Source: Terrimesophilobacter sp963702165 (GTDB lineage: Bacteria > Actinomycetota > Actinomycetes > Actinomycetales > Microbacteriaceae). Taken from it: a stretch of 64,000 nucleotides of DNA. The DNA is taken from the NCBI GenBank assembly GCA_963702165.1, contig OY969722.1:1736001-1800000 (forward strand), given 5' to 3'. The stretch's first letter is position 1; the number at the start of each line of letters is the position of its first letter. Positions 10,130 to 18,786 of this stretch are shown piece after piece. The notes under the pieces were generated by a model that was not told the DNA's origin, made no database searches, and saw only the letters and a list, made by a program, of their open reading frames with translations. A program made the position numbers and the translations under genes.

Positions 10130-11023
10130 TTAATCCAACGTCGCCGCGAATTCCTTCAACCACGGCCGCAACTCGCTGCCGAGGTCGTCCCTGTCGGCGG
10201 CGAGCTGCACGATGGCCTTGATGTAGGAGAGCCTATCGCCGGTGTCATAACGGCGGCCTCGGAAAACCACCCCGTAGACGCCGCCCGCGATCGACCGGTC
10301 CTCGGCGAGCTTCTCGAGCGCATCCGTCAGCTGGATCTCGCCGCCCTTGCCCGGCTCGAGACGGTCCAGGATGTCGAAAATCTCGGGCTGCAGAACGTAA
10401 CGGCCGATGATGGCGTAATTCGAGAGCTGCTCGCCCGGTGCGGGCTTCTCGACCATGCCGGTGACGCACACCACGTCCTCATCGTCGGTCGGCTCCACGG
10501 TCGCGATGCCGTATAGCGACGCGAGCTCGGGCTCGACCTCGAGCAGCGCGACGATGGTCGCGCCCCGCTGCTGCTCGACCTCGAGCATCCGGGGCAGGAT
10601 CGCGTCGCGCTCGTCGATCAGGTCGTCACCGAGCAGCACCGCGAACGGCTCGTTGCCGACGTGCATCCGCGCCCGCAGCACCGCGTGCCCGAGACCGAGC
10701 GGGTCGCCCTGGCGCACGTAGTGCACATCGGCGAGTTCGCTGGAGTAGTTGACCTTCTGCAGGCGCACCATGTCGCCCTTGCGCTCGAGTGCCGCCTCCA
10801 GTTCGCCAACGCGGTCGAAGTGGTTCTCGAGGGCGCCCTTGTTGCGGCCGGTGATCATGAGCACATCGTGAATTCCGGCGGCGACAGCCTCCTCGACCAC
10901 GTACTGGATCGCGGGCTTGTCCACCACGGGGAGCATCTCTTTCGGCATTGCCTTGGTCGCGGGGAGGAATCTGGTGCCGAGTCCGGCGGCCGGGATGACG
11001 GCCTTCGTGATCTGAGATGCCAT
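10130..11023 (-). CDS. galU: UTP-glucose-1-phosphate uridylyltransferase
   Basis: This 297-residue nucleotidyltransferase makes UDP-glucose for cell-envelope polysaccharides. The nucleotide-binding start reads KAVIPAAGLGTRFLPATKAM with PKEMLPVVDKP. Other family blocks are ITGRNKGALENHFD, VRQGDPLGLGHAV, LGDDLID and EKPAPGEQLSNYAIIGRYVL. The length is normal. The ATG at 11023 is preceded by TAACCT seven bases upstream and lacks a ribosome site, so a leaderless start is likely. An upstream extension of the frame crosses the divergent 5-formyl-THF cyclo-ligase gene and was rejected. Confidence 0.95.
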   Translation of the reverse strand: MASQITKAVIPAAGLGTRFLPATKAMPKEMLPVVDKPAIQYVVEEAVAAGIHDVLMITGRNKGALENHFDRVGELEAALERKGDMVRLQKVNYSSELADVHYVRQGDPLGLGHAVLRARMHVGNEPFAVLLGDDLIDERDAILPRMLEVEQQRGATIVALLEVEPELASLYGIATVEPTDDEDVVCVTGMVEKPAPGEQLSNYAIIGRYVLQPEIFDILDRLEPGKGGEIQLTDALEKLAEDRSIAGGVYGVVFRGRRYDTGDRLSYIKAIVQLAADRDDLGSELRPWLKEFAATLD

Positions 11024-11050
11024 GTGGGACAGGTTACCGTTGAGCCTGCC

Positions 11051-11056
11051 TAAACT
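11051..11056 (+). promoter_or_regulatory. -10 hexamer for a leaderless cyclo-ligase mRNA
   Basis: TAAACT ends six bases before the ATG at 11063 and there is no Shine-Dalgarno sequence. That is the spacing expected if transcription starts at the A of the start codon. The divergent galU start has a similar TAACCT seven bases upstream. Confidence 0.5.
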
Positions 11057-11062
11057 AGCTGT

Positions 11063-11656
11063 ATGACGGGTGACGAGAGCCACCGCAAGCGCGCACTGCG
11101 GGCGGACCTGCGAGCCAGGCGACGGGCGCTCACCTCCTCCGAACTTGATCATGCGACATCCGGAATCAACGAGCACCTGATCGCGCTGACCGAGTCTGTC
11201 GGCGCGACCTCGGTCTCCGGATACCTGCCCACGCAGGACGAGCCAAACATCCGCCCCTGGCTGGATTGGGCACGCGAGGCCGGCATCCGGGTTCTCATTC
11301 CGCTGTCCCGCGATGACGGGCTGCTGGACTGGACCGACTACGGCGACGAGGAGGTCGAGGGACTGTTCGGGATGCCGGAGCCGGTCGGTGAGCTGCTCGG
11401 CCCGATCGCGATCAATGACGTCGACCTGATCATCGTTCCCGCGGCAGCCATCGACCGCACCGGGATGCGGCTCGGCTGGGGCCGCGGCTACTTCGACCGC
11501 ATGCTCGGTTCGATGGAAAAGTGCCCGCCGGTTTATGCTGTGGTCTTCGACAACGAACTGGTCGACTCGGTTCCCACCGAGCTTCACGACAAGGCAGTTG
11601 ACGGGGTAGTCACCCCCAGCGCCACCACGACGTTCAAGCAGACAACACCACGATAG
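11063..11656 (+). CDS. 5-formyltetrahydrofolate cyclo-ligase
   Basis: This 197-residue enzyme converts 5-formyl-THF to 5,10-methenyl-THF with ATP. The N-terminal basic helix (HRKRALRADLRARRRAL) holds phosphate-binding residues. The C-terminal family motif is DLIIVPAAAIDRTGMRLGWG followed by RGYFDRML. The gene is divergent from galU, as in mycobacteria (the Rv0992c-Rv0993 neighbourhood), and is followed after nine bases by the FmdB-type gene. The ATG seems leaderless. Confidence 0.93.
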   Translation: MTGDESHRKRALRADLRARRRALTSSELDHATSGINEHLIALTESVGATSVSGYLPTQDEPNIRPWLDWAREAGIRVLIPLSRDDGLLDWTDYGDEEVEGLFGMPEPVGELLGPIAINDVDLIIVPAAAIDRTGMRLGWGRGYFDRMLGSMEKCPPVYAVVFDNELVDSVPTELHDKAVDGVVTPSATTTFKQTTPR

Positions 11657-11664
11657 AAGCCGCA

Positions 11665-11994
11665 ATGCCCACTTATTCCTACCGTTGCACCGAGTGCGAG
11701 AACGCATTCGACATCCAGCAGGCGTTCACGGACGACTCCCTGAGCGTCTGCCCGCAGTGCGGCGGCCTGCTGCGGAAGGTGTTCAGCGCGGTCGGCGTGA
11801 CCTTCAACGGGTCCGGGTTCTACCGCACCGACTCGCGCAAGGGGGCTGAGTCTGGGAAGTCGGATGCCGCGAAGTCCGGCAGCTCGGAGGGGTCGAGCGC
11901 CCCGGCGGCGGCTTCGGGCTCGGGCTCGGGCTCGGGCACAACTTCCAGCAGCAGCACCAGCAGCAGTCCGGCTGCGAGCAAAGCAGCAAGCTAG
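11665..11994 (+). CDS. FmdB-type zinc-ribbon protein with Ser/Gly tail
   Basis: The first 45 of 109 residues form a small zinc ribbon: YRCTECENAFDI, then CPQCGGLLRKVF, with two CxxC pairs. The remaining 60 residues are a low-complexity Ser/Ala/Gly/Lys tail, probably disordered. FmdB/CxxC_CXXC_SSSS proteins are widespread and their regulatory role is not established. It follows the cyclo-ligase gene closely and precedes mscL, an order I remember from other actinobacteria. Confidence 0.85.
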   Translation: MPTYSYRCTECENAFDIQQAFTDDSLSVCPQCGGLLRKVFSAVGVTFNGSGFYRTDSRKGAESGKSDAAKSGSSEGSSAPAAASGSGSGSGTTSSSSTSSSPAASKAAS

Positions 11995-12011
11995 GCCTGC
12001 CTTCAGCCAAC

Positions 12012-12062
12012 CGGTGGTCGAGCTTGCCGAGACCCTGACCGGGATCTCGACAAGCTCGTCAC
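12012..12062. repeat. GGTGGTCGAG-type intergenic repeat pair
   Basis: GGTGGTCGAGCTTGCCGAGA and an inverted partner GATCTCGACAAGCTCGTCACC lie between the zinc-ribbon gene and mscL. They belong to a repeat family seen also near 23382, 38333, 41966, 45275, 54539 and 63361. Confidence 0.6.
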
Positions 12063-12097
12063 CGACAAGTGCACCGCGAACGAGAGGGAACTCACGC

Positions 12098-12517
12098 ATG
12101 TTGAAGGGCTTCAGAGAGTTCATCATGCGCGGTAACGTCATCGACCTTGCCGTCGCTGTCGTCATCGGCACCGCCTTCACCGCACTGGTGAACGCACTGG
12201 TCGAAGGGGTCCTGAACCCGGCGCTCGGCGCACTGTTCAGCGCCGAGAGCCTGAGCAAGACCCTTATCGTCGAGATCCCTTCGCTCGCGGAGGACGAGCC
12301 TGCGAAGCTCTTGTTCGGCGCCCTGATCGGTGCGCTCATCCAGTTCCTGCTGGTGGCCGCGGCCGTCTACTTCGCGCTCGTCCTGCCGATGAACAAACTG
12401 CGGGAGCGGTCGGAGGCCAGGCGCAAGGCCGGCGCCCCAGAGGCCGAGGAGCCGCCGACCGAGCTGGACGTGCTGCAGGAGATCCGCGACCTGCTGGCCG
12501 AGCGCGAGAGCCGCTGA
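12098..12517 (+). CDS. mscL: Large-conductance mechanosensitive channel
   Basis: This 139-residue MscL homologue releases solutes on hypo-osmotic shock as a homopentamer in the membrane. The start MLKGFREFIMRGNVIDLAVA, with VVIGTAFTALVNALVEGVLNP directly after, is the hallmark of TM1. TM2 is ALIGALIQFLLVAAAVYFAL. The C-terminal bundle helix ends ELDVLQEIRDLLAE. The ATG has GAGGGAA upstream. A longer frame upstream runs through the repeat and is not needed. Confidence 0.96.
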   Translation: MLKGFREFIMRGNVIDLAVAVVIGTAFTALVNALVEGVLNPALGALFSAESLSKTLIVEIPSLAEDEPAKLLFGALIGALIQFLLVAAAVYFALVLPMNKLRERSEARRKAGAPEAEEPPTELDVLQEIRDLLAERESR

Positions 12518-12534
12518 CCCGCCTCCGGCTGACT

Positions 12535-12632
12535 GAGGGATTCGCGCAATCCCCAACCGCTGATCGAGGGATTCGCGCGCCCTTCATCGCGCCAGGAAGG
12601 CCTCTTTTCTGACCCCTCGAGGAACAGAAGGC
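12535..12632. repeat. Short repeats and imperfect hairpin after mscL
   Basis: Two direct copies of GAGGGATTCGCGC occur (12537 and 12565 region). An imperfect inverted repeat follows (AAGGCCTC...GAACAGAAGGCCTCC). The block lies between convergent mscL and the 64-residue ORF and may serve as a terminator for either. Confidence 0.4.
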
Positions 12633-12666
12633 CTCCAATCAGCGGCAGCGGGCGGGTGGCGAAAGG

Positions 12667-12861
12667 TCAGTAGTGCGGCGGCTTGTCGGCGTTGAGCCGG
12701 GCGTCGTTCTCGTCGGATGCGTGGCGCGGCGGCTCCGGCATGGGCGTCGGGTCGCTGCCGGGCACCGGTTCGGTGCGCACCCTGCGGTGCCGGCGCGGAC
12801 GCGGCGCGGGCGCGGACACTCCCGGCTGCTCAGGCTGCAGCTCGCCGGGTTCCTCGATCAC
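12667..12861 (-). CDS. 64-residue hydrophilic protein coupled to the helicase gene
   Basis: The GTG start overlaps the stop of the helicase gene as GTGA, so translation is probably coupled. The product is acidic and proline/arginine-rich without hydrophobic segments and ends DENDARLNADKPPHY. I have the impression that tails like ARLxADKPPHW/Y recur in small actinobacterial proteins beside this helicase, but I cannot verify that. The function is unknown and the protein is probably intrinsically disordered. Confidence 0.55.
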   Translation of the reverse strand: MIEEPGELQPEQPGVSAPAPRPRRHRRVRTEPVPGSDPTPMPEPPRHASDENDARLNADKPPHY

Positions 12862-15800
12862 GCCTGAGACGGTACCACCGTTACCGGCTGGGTGATGGGC
12901 GCTTCGCTGAGGCCGAGCATCCGCGCAATGTTGTCCGCAACGGCATCCGGGTCGCTGAACAGCTCGAACGCGTGCACCCGCAGGTAGTGCCAGCCGAGGC
13001 GCCGCAGCAGCTCCGGCCGCAGCCGCAGCGATTCGCGCAGGCTCGTGGAGTGCAGCACGGTGTCGGTCTCGATGCACAGGCACATGCCGCCGTGCGACGC
13101 GACCAGGCCGAGCTTGCCGCGGTGACCGAGCGCAACACGCAGTCCGCGCACCTCGAGGCGGCGGGCGAGGTCGACCAGCATGCGGGTCGCTGTCATCCGG
13201 GATCGGCTCCGCCGCGATACGCGCGCCGACGTCGGCCAGCATCTCGGCCAGCGCGACCGCGCCGTACTGCATCCGGTCCTCGTCGATGTCGCTCGGCTCG
13301 AAGCAGGTGACGATCGTCATCGCGCGGCGGGCGCGGGTCATCGCGATCGCCAGCAGCCGCTCTCCGCCCGGATGCGCCGAGCGCGCCGAAGTCGGACAGC
13401 ACCCGCCCGTGCGGGGTACGTCCGTAGCCGATCGAGAAGATGACCCGGTCGCGGCTCTCCGCGACCGCCTGCTCGATGGTCGCGACGGTGAACGGCTCTG
13501 CGCGGTCGCCGAGGATGAACTCGTGCAGCTCCGGGCGAGCCGCGCCAGAGCGGTGAGCACCGCCTGCTGCACCCGGACAGCGTGCTTCCGGCTCGCGGTG
13601 ATGACCATGAGCGACTCGCGCGGCCGGGTGCGCGCATGGTCGAGCACCAGCTCGACGACCCGGTTCACCTCGGCGTCGACGCTTTCGACAGCGCCGCTGT
13701 CCTCGTCGGGCAGCCCAGACCCGTCGGCGACGTAGTCGAGCCGGATGCTGCCGTGCCCGAGGAAGCTGCCCGCCCAGGGCAGCGACTCGATGCGGCCGGC
13801 GTAGAACCGGCGGTTGACGAGTTCGGCGAGGTCCTCGCCGCCCGCACGATAGCTGCGGGTGAGGGTGAGGGTCGGCAGCAGGGTGCCGAGGCGGGCCAGC
13901 GCCGAGTCGGCGTGCAGCTCGTCGAGCTCCTCCTCCGGCGTCTCCTCGGTCGTCCGGATCTCGCCCGACACCGATGGTGAACGCGGACGGGGTCTGCGTC
14001 ACCGGGTCTCCGAAGGCCACCACCTGCCGGGCGCGGCGGATGGCGCCGACCGTCTCGGCGAGGGTGGTCGCGCCGGCATCCACGAGGATGCACGGTGTCG
14101 AAGCGCAGCGTGTCGGTGATCTCGTGCACCTCGTACGGCGACGCGAGCCACACCGGCGCGACGACGCGCGACAGGTGCGGTGCGGCCGTCCTGCAGCTGC
14201 CGCGAGTCGATGCTGTCCCGGCGCAGCGCGCGCTTGAGCGCGGTCGCCTCATCCGGCCAGTCGACCAGGCCGATGCTTCCAGTTCTCGGCGAGCTGCCAC
14301 GCGAGACCCTGCGCGCTGCCGCGCGGCGTGCGCCTCGTCGACGAGCCGGAAGTCGGCTTCGAGCCGGTCGAGCACCGAGGTGTTCGCGCCGAGCAGGGCG
14401 CGTTCGCTTTCGAGCAGTGACTCGAGTGCCGAGCGCCACCAGGCCAGCTCGAGTTCGGCCGCGACCTGCTCCTCGGGGACGTGCCGCTGCGCGAGGTCGG
14501 CGAGCAGCGGGTCGAGTTCGAGCTCACGCAGCGTGCTGAGCAGCGCGGTGCGCTCCTGCAGGTTGTGCAGCACATCCGATTCGGCGGCGAGCCCGTGCGA
14601 GCAGTTCGAGCAGTTCGTGGATCGGGAGGTTGGCCAGCTGCGCCTCGCTGGTCGGCCCGGCCGAGCGGCTCGTCGAGGGTGTCAGGTCCTGCATGACCTG
14701 CTGGTGCGCGACCTGCACGTCGGCGATGCCGACCGGCACCTGCGGGGTGATCCCCTCGGCGACGAAGCGCTGCCACAGGAAACGCTGCTGCTGGATGCGC
14801 CGCAGCGACTCGTTCAGGTCGGTCACGTGCACGCCGGGTCGCAGGTACTCCTTGGCGAGCTTCTTGAGCCGGCGCCGGTTGGCGCCGACATCTGCGGCGA
14901 TGTCCGCTGCGCGATGCGGTCGCGGCGATGAGCTCGCTCAGCGACCGGTCGAAGACGACGGGAAGGAACTTGTCGAGGGTGTCGCGGATGTCGGTGAGCA
15001 GTCGCAGGTAGACGCCGAGTTCGCGAGATGGACTCGAATGGGCGCATGTGCGTCTCGCCGATGAGTTCGTCCGCGCGCTCAAGCAGCCGGGGCACGCCCG
15101 GTCTCGTGCAGCTGCCTGGCGACCGAGTGGGCGCGGCTCGGCGTCCTCGCTGGTGGAGAACTGCGCGCCGTACCAGGGCGAGTCGTCCGGGCCGTACTTG
15201 AACTCGCCGAGGCGCGCGGCCTGCACCATCGTCTCGGCCGCGCTGCGCCCGGTTGCCGGCGAGCTGCTCAACCGACAGTGCGCGACAGCCGGGCGGTGGT
15301 GGCGGCGGCTCCGGCAGCAAGGCGAGCCGCGACAGCTCGGTGAGGCAGTCGAGCACCGATACGCCCAGTGCGTCGTCGCGCTTGGAGATCGCGCCGCGGT
15401 AGTCGATCAGCACCTTGCGGAGCCGCACGAGCGCTTCATCGACCTCGGCGATCGTCCGGCTGCTTGGCCTTCTCGTTGCGACCGATGGAGCGGATGAGGT
15501 CCCGGCGCAGCGTGCCGGGGGCGACGGCGACACCGGCCAGGCCGATGTCGCCGAGCCGCGCCGCGATGCCCTGCAGGCGTCGCCCGGCGCGCGCTGACCA
15601 CGAGCACGCGCTTGTTCTGCGCGACGAGGGCGCCGATCGCGTTGACGATGGTCTGCGTTCCGCCGGTGCCCGGCAGCGTCTTGACGACGACAGAGTTGCC
15701 CGCCGCGATCTGCGCGATCACGTTCTCCTGCTCGGCGTCCGCGTCGAGCAGCAGCGTGTCGGTCTGCGGGGTGCGGTGGTCGGGTCCCTGCAGTTCGACC

Positions 15801-16642
15801 GGCGTGAAGCTCTCCTCGACCGACCACTTGGCGCTCGGGTTGCCGGCGAGCGCATCGAGCACCGGATGCTCGAGCTGGGCGACATCCGTCACCATGCCGG
15901 TCGCGACATCCGCGAACGACGAGACGACCAGGCGCGGCTGCACGTTGAACCATTCGAGGTGCGAGGTGAGTCCGCGGAGACGGTCGATGACCGGGTTCGG
16001 CTTGAACGATGCCGTCGTCGTCGCGCGAGGGCGACGAAGCGCCTGCGGCGTCGAGGGTGATGCTGGAACTGCTCGGCGAGCGCGCGCGCGAGCGCCGGGT
16101 TGAGGAACGGCTGCGCCGCGCAGCCGCAGCTCGAAGTCGCGTGCCGTAGCGGCGGATGGCGAGCGGGCGCAGCAGGATGGGCGCGCAGAAGTCGTCGCCG
16201 TCGTGCTGCCACTCGGCGATGCCGATGCCCAGGTGGATGGAGTCGATGCCGCGCGCGGTCGCCAGCTCGAGGCCCTTGGCGGCGATCTCGTCGGCGGCGA
16301 GCTTCGCGGCCGCGCAGCGCGAGGTCGTCGCGGATCAGGTTGGAGAGCAGGGTGGTCTTGCCGGTGATGAACTGCGCGAGGCCGCCCGGATGCGTCGCGC
16401 CGAGTTCGATGCGGGTGCGCGGCTCGTCGATGAAATGCAGCAGCGGGATTGCTGCCGCCGACCGTGGATAGCTGCTCGCGCCATCCGGCCCAGGTTGGTT
16501 CCGCCACGTTCACCGCCTTGTAACGCGGGTCACCGAGACTGAGCGCGTGCGGCGACGTCACCTGTTGGTGCGCGGGCACGGAATCACTCTCGGTCTCCTC
16601 AATCTCGAGGAGAAAATCGTCTTGTCGATCGGCACGCCACAC
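12858..16642 (-). pseudogene. DUF4011 / SF1 helicase / Vsr-like nuclease protein, many frameshifts
   Basis: Joined across shifts, the minus strand encodes about 1,250 residues. The N-terminus has a DUF4011-like block (WREQLSTVGGSNP, then LLHFIDEPRTRIELGATHP). The helicase core follows with a P-loop variant TLPGTGGTQTIVNAI. Further on are DTLRF, DAGATTLAETVGAIRRARQ, VVAFGDPVTQTPSAF, LTRSYRAGGEDLAELVNRRF and LLAIAMTRARRAMTIVT, which are SF1 (UvrD/DNA2-like) motifs. The C-terminus (GMCLCIETDTVLHSTSLRES, then WHYLRVHAFELFSDPD) resembles the MTES_1575 restriction-endonuclease-like (Vsr-type) domain. At least ten frame breaks exist, about eight of them between 16000 and 16450. Most are repaired by skipping one base. 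The pieces keep good codon bias and contain no stops. This domain order is that of the Hhe anti-phage protein, but a housekeeping role is equally possible. Confidence 0.75.
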
Positions 16643-16706
16643 GTTGCCACCTTAAATGCCGGTTGCCTCATTTCCCGGCAGGCCAGTGGAGTTTCGCTCT
16701 CTCACC

Positions 16707-16831
16707 CCCTGTTATGCAGGAGATTCCTTGTTATGCAGGCGATTTCGCCCCGGATGGCCCCGGATACCCATGGCCGGGTGGGTGGAGGAGAGAATGTCCT
16801 GCATAACGAGGAATGTCCTGCATAACAAAGG
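16707..16831. repeat. 19-bp iterated inverted array, locus A
   Basis: Two tandem units with CCTGTTATGCAGGA/CCTTGTTATGCAGGC cores (period 19) are followed after about 50 bases by two units in reverse orientation (TCCTGCATAACGAGG and TCCTGCATAACAAAGG). The array sits between the divergent helicase gene and the coiled-coil protein gene, unlike the other three loci. The 240-base gap holds no gene that I can support. Confidence 0.8.
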
Positions 16832-16882
16832 AAGCAGCGGCCACGTTCGCCCCGGCGGGACCGAAATAGGATTGAGCGGACA

Positions 16883-18145
16883 ATGGAAATCCTGGTCAGT
16901 GCTCTCTCCACCGCCGGCATCACGCTCGCCGCGGTCTTTGTCGGCGCCACCGCGGTCGGCTTCGCCCTGATCTCCCGCCGCCGACGAGTGCAGAGTCCGG
17001 ATGCGGATGTCGACCGGATCCAGCAGGAGGCGAGCATCCTCCTTGTCCGAGTCGACGACGCGGTGCAGGATGCCGAGGCCGAGCTGGGTTACGCGATCGC
17101 CCAGTTCGGGGAGGACCGCACCCGGCAGTTCGCGGCCGCCCTCGACTCGGCTCGCGGCAAGCTGCGGGAGGCGTTCGCGCTGCAGCACCGGCTCGACGAC
17201 GCTTACGCCGACACCGTGAGCCAACGCCGCGACTGGAGCTCCCGGATCCTGTCGCTGTGCATCGCCGCACAGCAGGAGCTCGAGCAGCACACCCACGAGT
17301 TCGACCGCAAGCGCGCGCTCGAGCAGGATGCGCCGCGGCGGCTCTCCGACATCCGGAGCAGTATCGACGCGACGGCTCGACGCCATGCAGAAGCGGTCGT
17401 GGTGCTCGGCACCCTCCGCCGGGACTACGCGGCGAGCGCCATCGCATCCGTCACCGACAACCTGGACCGGTCGCTGACCGAGCTGGCAGCAGCGCGCTCG
17501 GCAGCCGACGCCGCCCAGTCGGCCGTCGACGAGAACTCCGGAACGGCCGCCGACTCGCTGCGCAGCGCCGAGGAGCACTCCGGGCGCGCCGACGAGCTGA
17601 TCGACGCGGTCGGGACCCTCCGTACAGAGTTGGAGCGGGCCACCGCCGCCGTGACGCGGCTCACCGAGTCCACGCAGCAGAACCTCGCCGAGGCCCGTGG
17701 GCTGCGCGACGCACCGCCGGACCCCGACTCGAGCAGCGCCGTCGCGTCTGCGATCAGTGAGGTGGAGGCGGCGCTGTCTACCCCGACCGGGCCGGCCGAT
17801 CCGATGCGCCAACTGGAACGCCTCCGCCAGGCCAACGCGTCGCTCGATGCCAGCATGGCCGGCGCGCGCAACCAGCAGCGCCGCCTGGACGGTGCGCGCA
17901 CCGCGCTCGCCGGCGCGCTCGTGCAGGCGCACAGCCAGCTGTCGTCGACCCGCGACTTCATTGCAACCCGTCGCGGCGGGGTCGGCGCCGCCGCCCGCAC
18001 CCGGCTGGCCGAGGCGGAGCGCAAGCTCATGCTCGCCGAGAACGAGGCCGACCCTGTTGCCGCGCTGGACCTCGCCCGCAACTCACTCACGCACTCCAGG
18101 GACGCCGACGCGCTCGCACGCTACGACCTGATGCACCGCGCCTGA
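16883..18145 (+). CDS. Membrane-anchored long coiled-coil protein
   Basis: This 420-residue protein has one N-terminal membrane helix (about 6-28) followed by RRRR and then almost wholly helical sequence. The segment DDAVQDAEAELGYAIAQFG, then RGKLREAFALQHRLDD, matches the cytoplasmic coiled-coil half of actinobacterial TPM-domain proteins. The TPM domain normally found in front of the membrane helix is missing here, and no upstream frame encodes it. The C-terminus has further heptads (RTRLAEAERKLMLAENEADP). It is single-copy in this window, divergent from the helicase gene. TAGGAT lies ten bases before the ATG with no ribosome site. The role is unknown, perhaps envelope stress. Confidence 0.7.
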   Translation: MEILVSALSTAGITLAAVFVGATAVGFALISRRRRVQSPDADVDRIQQEASILLVRVDDAVQDAEAELGYAIAQFGEDRTRQFAAALDSARGKLREAFALQHRLDDAYADTVSQRRDWSSRILSLCIAAQQELEQHTHEFDRKRALEQDAPRRLSDIRSSIDATARRHAEAVVVLGTLRRDYAASAIASVTDNLDRSLTELAAARSAADAAQSAVDENSGTAADSLRSAEEHSGRADELIDAVGTLRTELERATAAVTRLTESTQQNLAEARGLRDAPPDPDSSSAVASAISEVEAALSTPTGPADPMRQLERLRQANASLDASMAGARNQQRRLDGARTALAGALVQAHSQLSSTRDFIATRRGGVGAAARTRLAEAERKLMLAENEADPVAALDLARNSLTHSRDADALARYDLMHRA

Positions 18146-18242
18146 CCTGGCGCTGGGCGCTCTCTGGCAGTTCTCGCAAGTTTTCTCACTACGGCGTCGC
18201 GCCGGGCAACGATGAGAGGAAACGAACACGAGGAGGCTTCCG

Positions 18243-18785
18243 ATGCGCGCCCAGGACATCATCGCCGACTGGCCCTACGAATCCAGGGAAGCGGCCCAAC
18301 TTGTCATCGAGGAGCACGGCGAGCCGCACGAGACAGCCCCATCGATGCTGCTCTGGCACAACGTCGGCCTGACTAAGCGGTTGACCGCGTGGCGCGACTT
18401 CGCCCGGCACGACTTCCCGGCGCCACACACCGACTCGGTGACGACGACGGTCGACTACGCGGTGCCGACCCCGTTCATCGCTGAGCTCGCCCAGTTCGAC
18501 GGCAGCATCACGGTGGCGCGCACCGCGGGTGAGGTCTCCGCGACCTGTCACGACGAGCAGGCCAACTTCCTCGCGCTGAACCTGATGGTCGACATCGTGA
18601 GCGGTGAGAAGACCGCGGAGGAGGCACGGGAGTACTACGCCAAGGAGTTCCTTGACTACCGTCGCGGGCTGCCGACGCCGTACATGCAGAAGCTGCACTT
18701 CCCTGCTGAGGGCGAAGCCGCCGATCCGGATGAGCGCATCCTCAGCGACGAACAGCTCGAAGCCGCGGAACGGGAGGGAACCTGA
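18243..18785 (+). CDS. Conserved hypothetical protein in a stress-like operon
   Basis: This 180-residue soluble protein is mixed alpha/beta and acidic, with no signal or membrane segment. GAGGAGG precedes the ATG. The stop is one base before the ATG of the SDR gene, so the two are coupled. Segments such as LALNLMVDIVSGEKTAEEAR and a tail DPDERILSDEQLEAAEREGT are visible, but I cannot name a family. The operon with an YghA-like dehydrogenase and a Rho-N-type small protein suggests a general stress or stationary-phase role; that is inference. Confidence 0.7.
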   Translation: MRAQDIIADWPYESREAAQLVIEEHGEPHETAPSMLLWHNVGLTKRLTAWRDFARHDFPAPHTDSVTTTVDYAVPTPFIAELAQFDGSITVARTAGEVSATCHDEQANFLALNLMVDIVSGEKTAEEAREYYAKEFLDYRRGLPTPYMQKLHFPAEGEAADPDERILSDEQLEAAEREGT

Positions 18786-18786
18786 C

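Noticed and set aside
6154..10221. A single open frame of more than 1,300 codons across the permease and amidase genes
   Set aside because: Only the amidase part has protein-family sequence; the rest is the off-frame shadow of two permeases and antisense of rimJ, typical of GC-rich DNA.
12667..16642. A defence island around the helicase gene
   Set aside because: Neighbours are mscL, a TPM-like protein, stress and metabolic genes; no restriction, toxin or integrase gene is adjacent, so only the single gene is noted.
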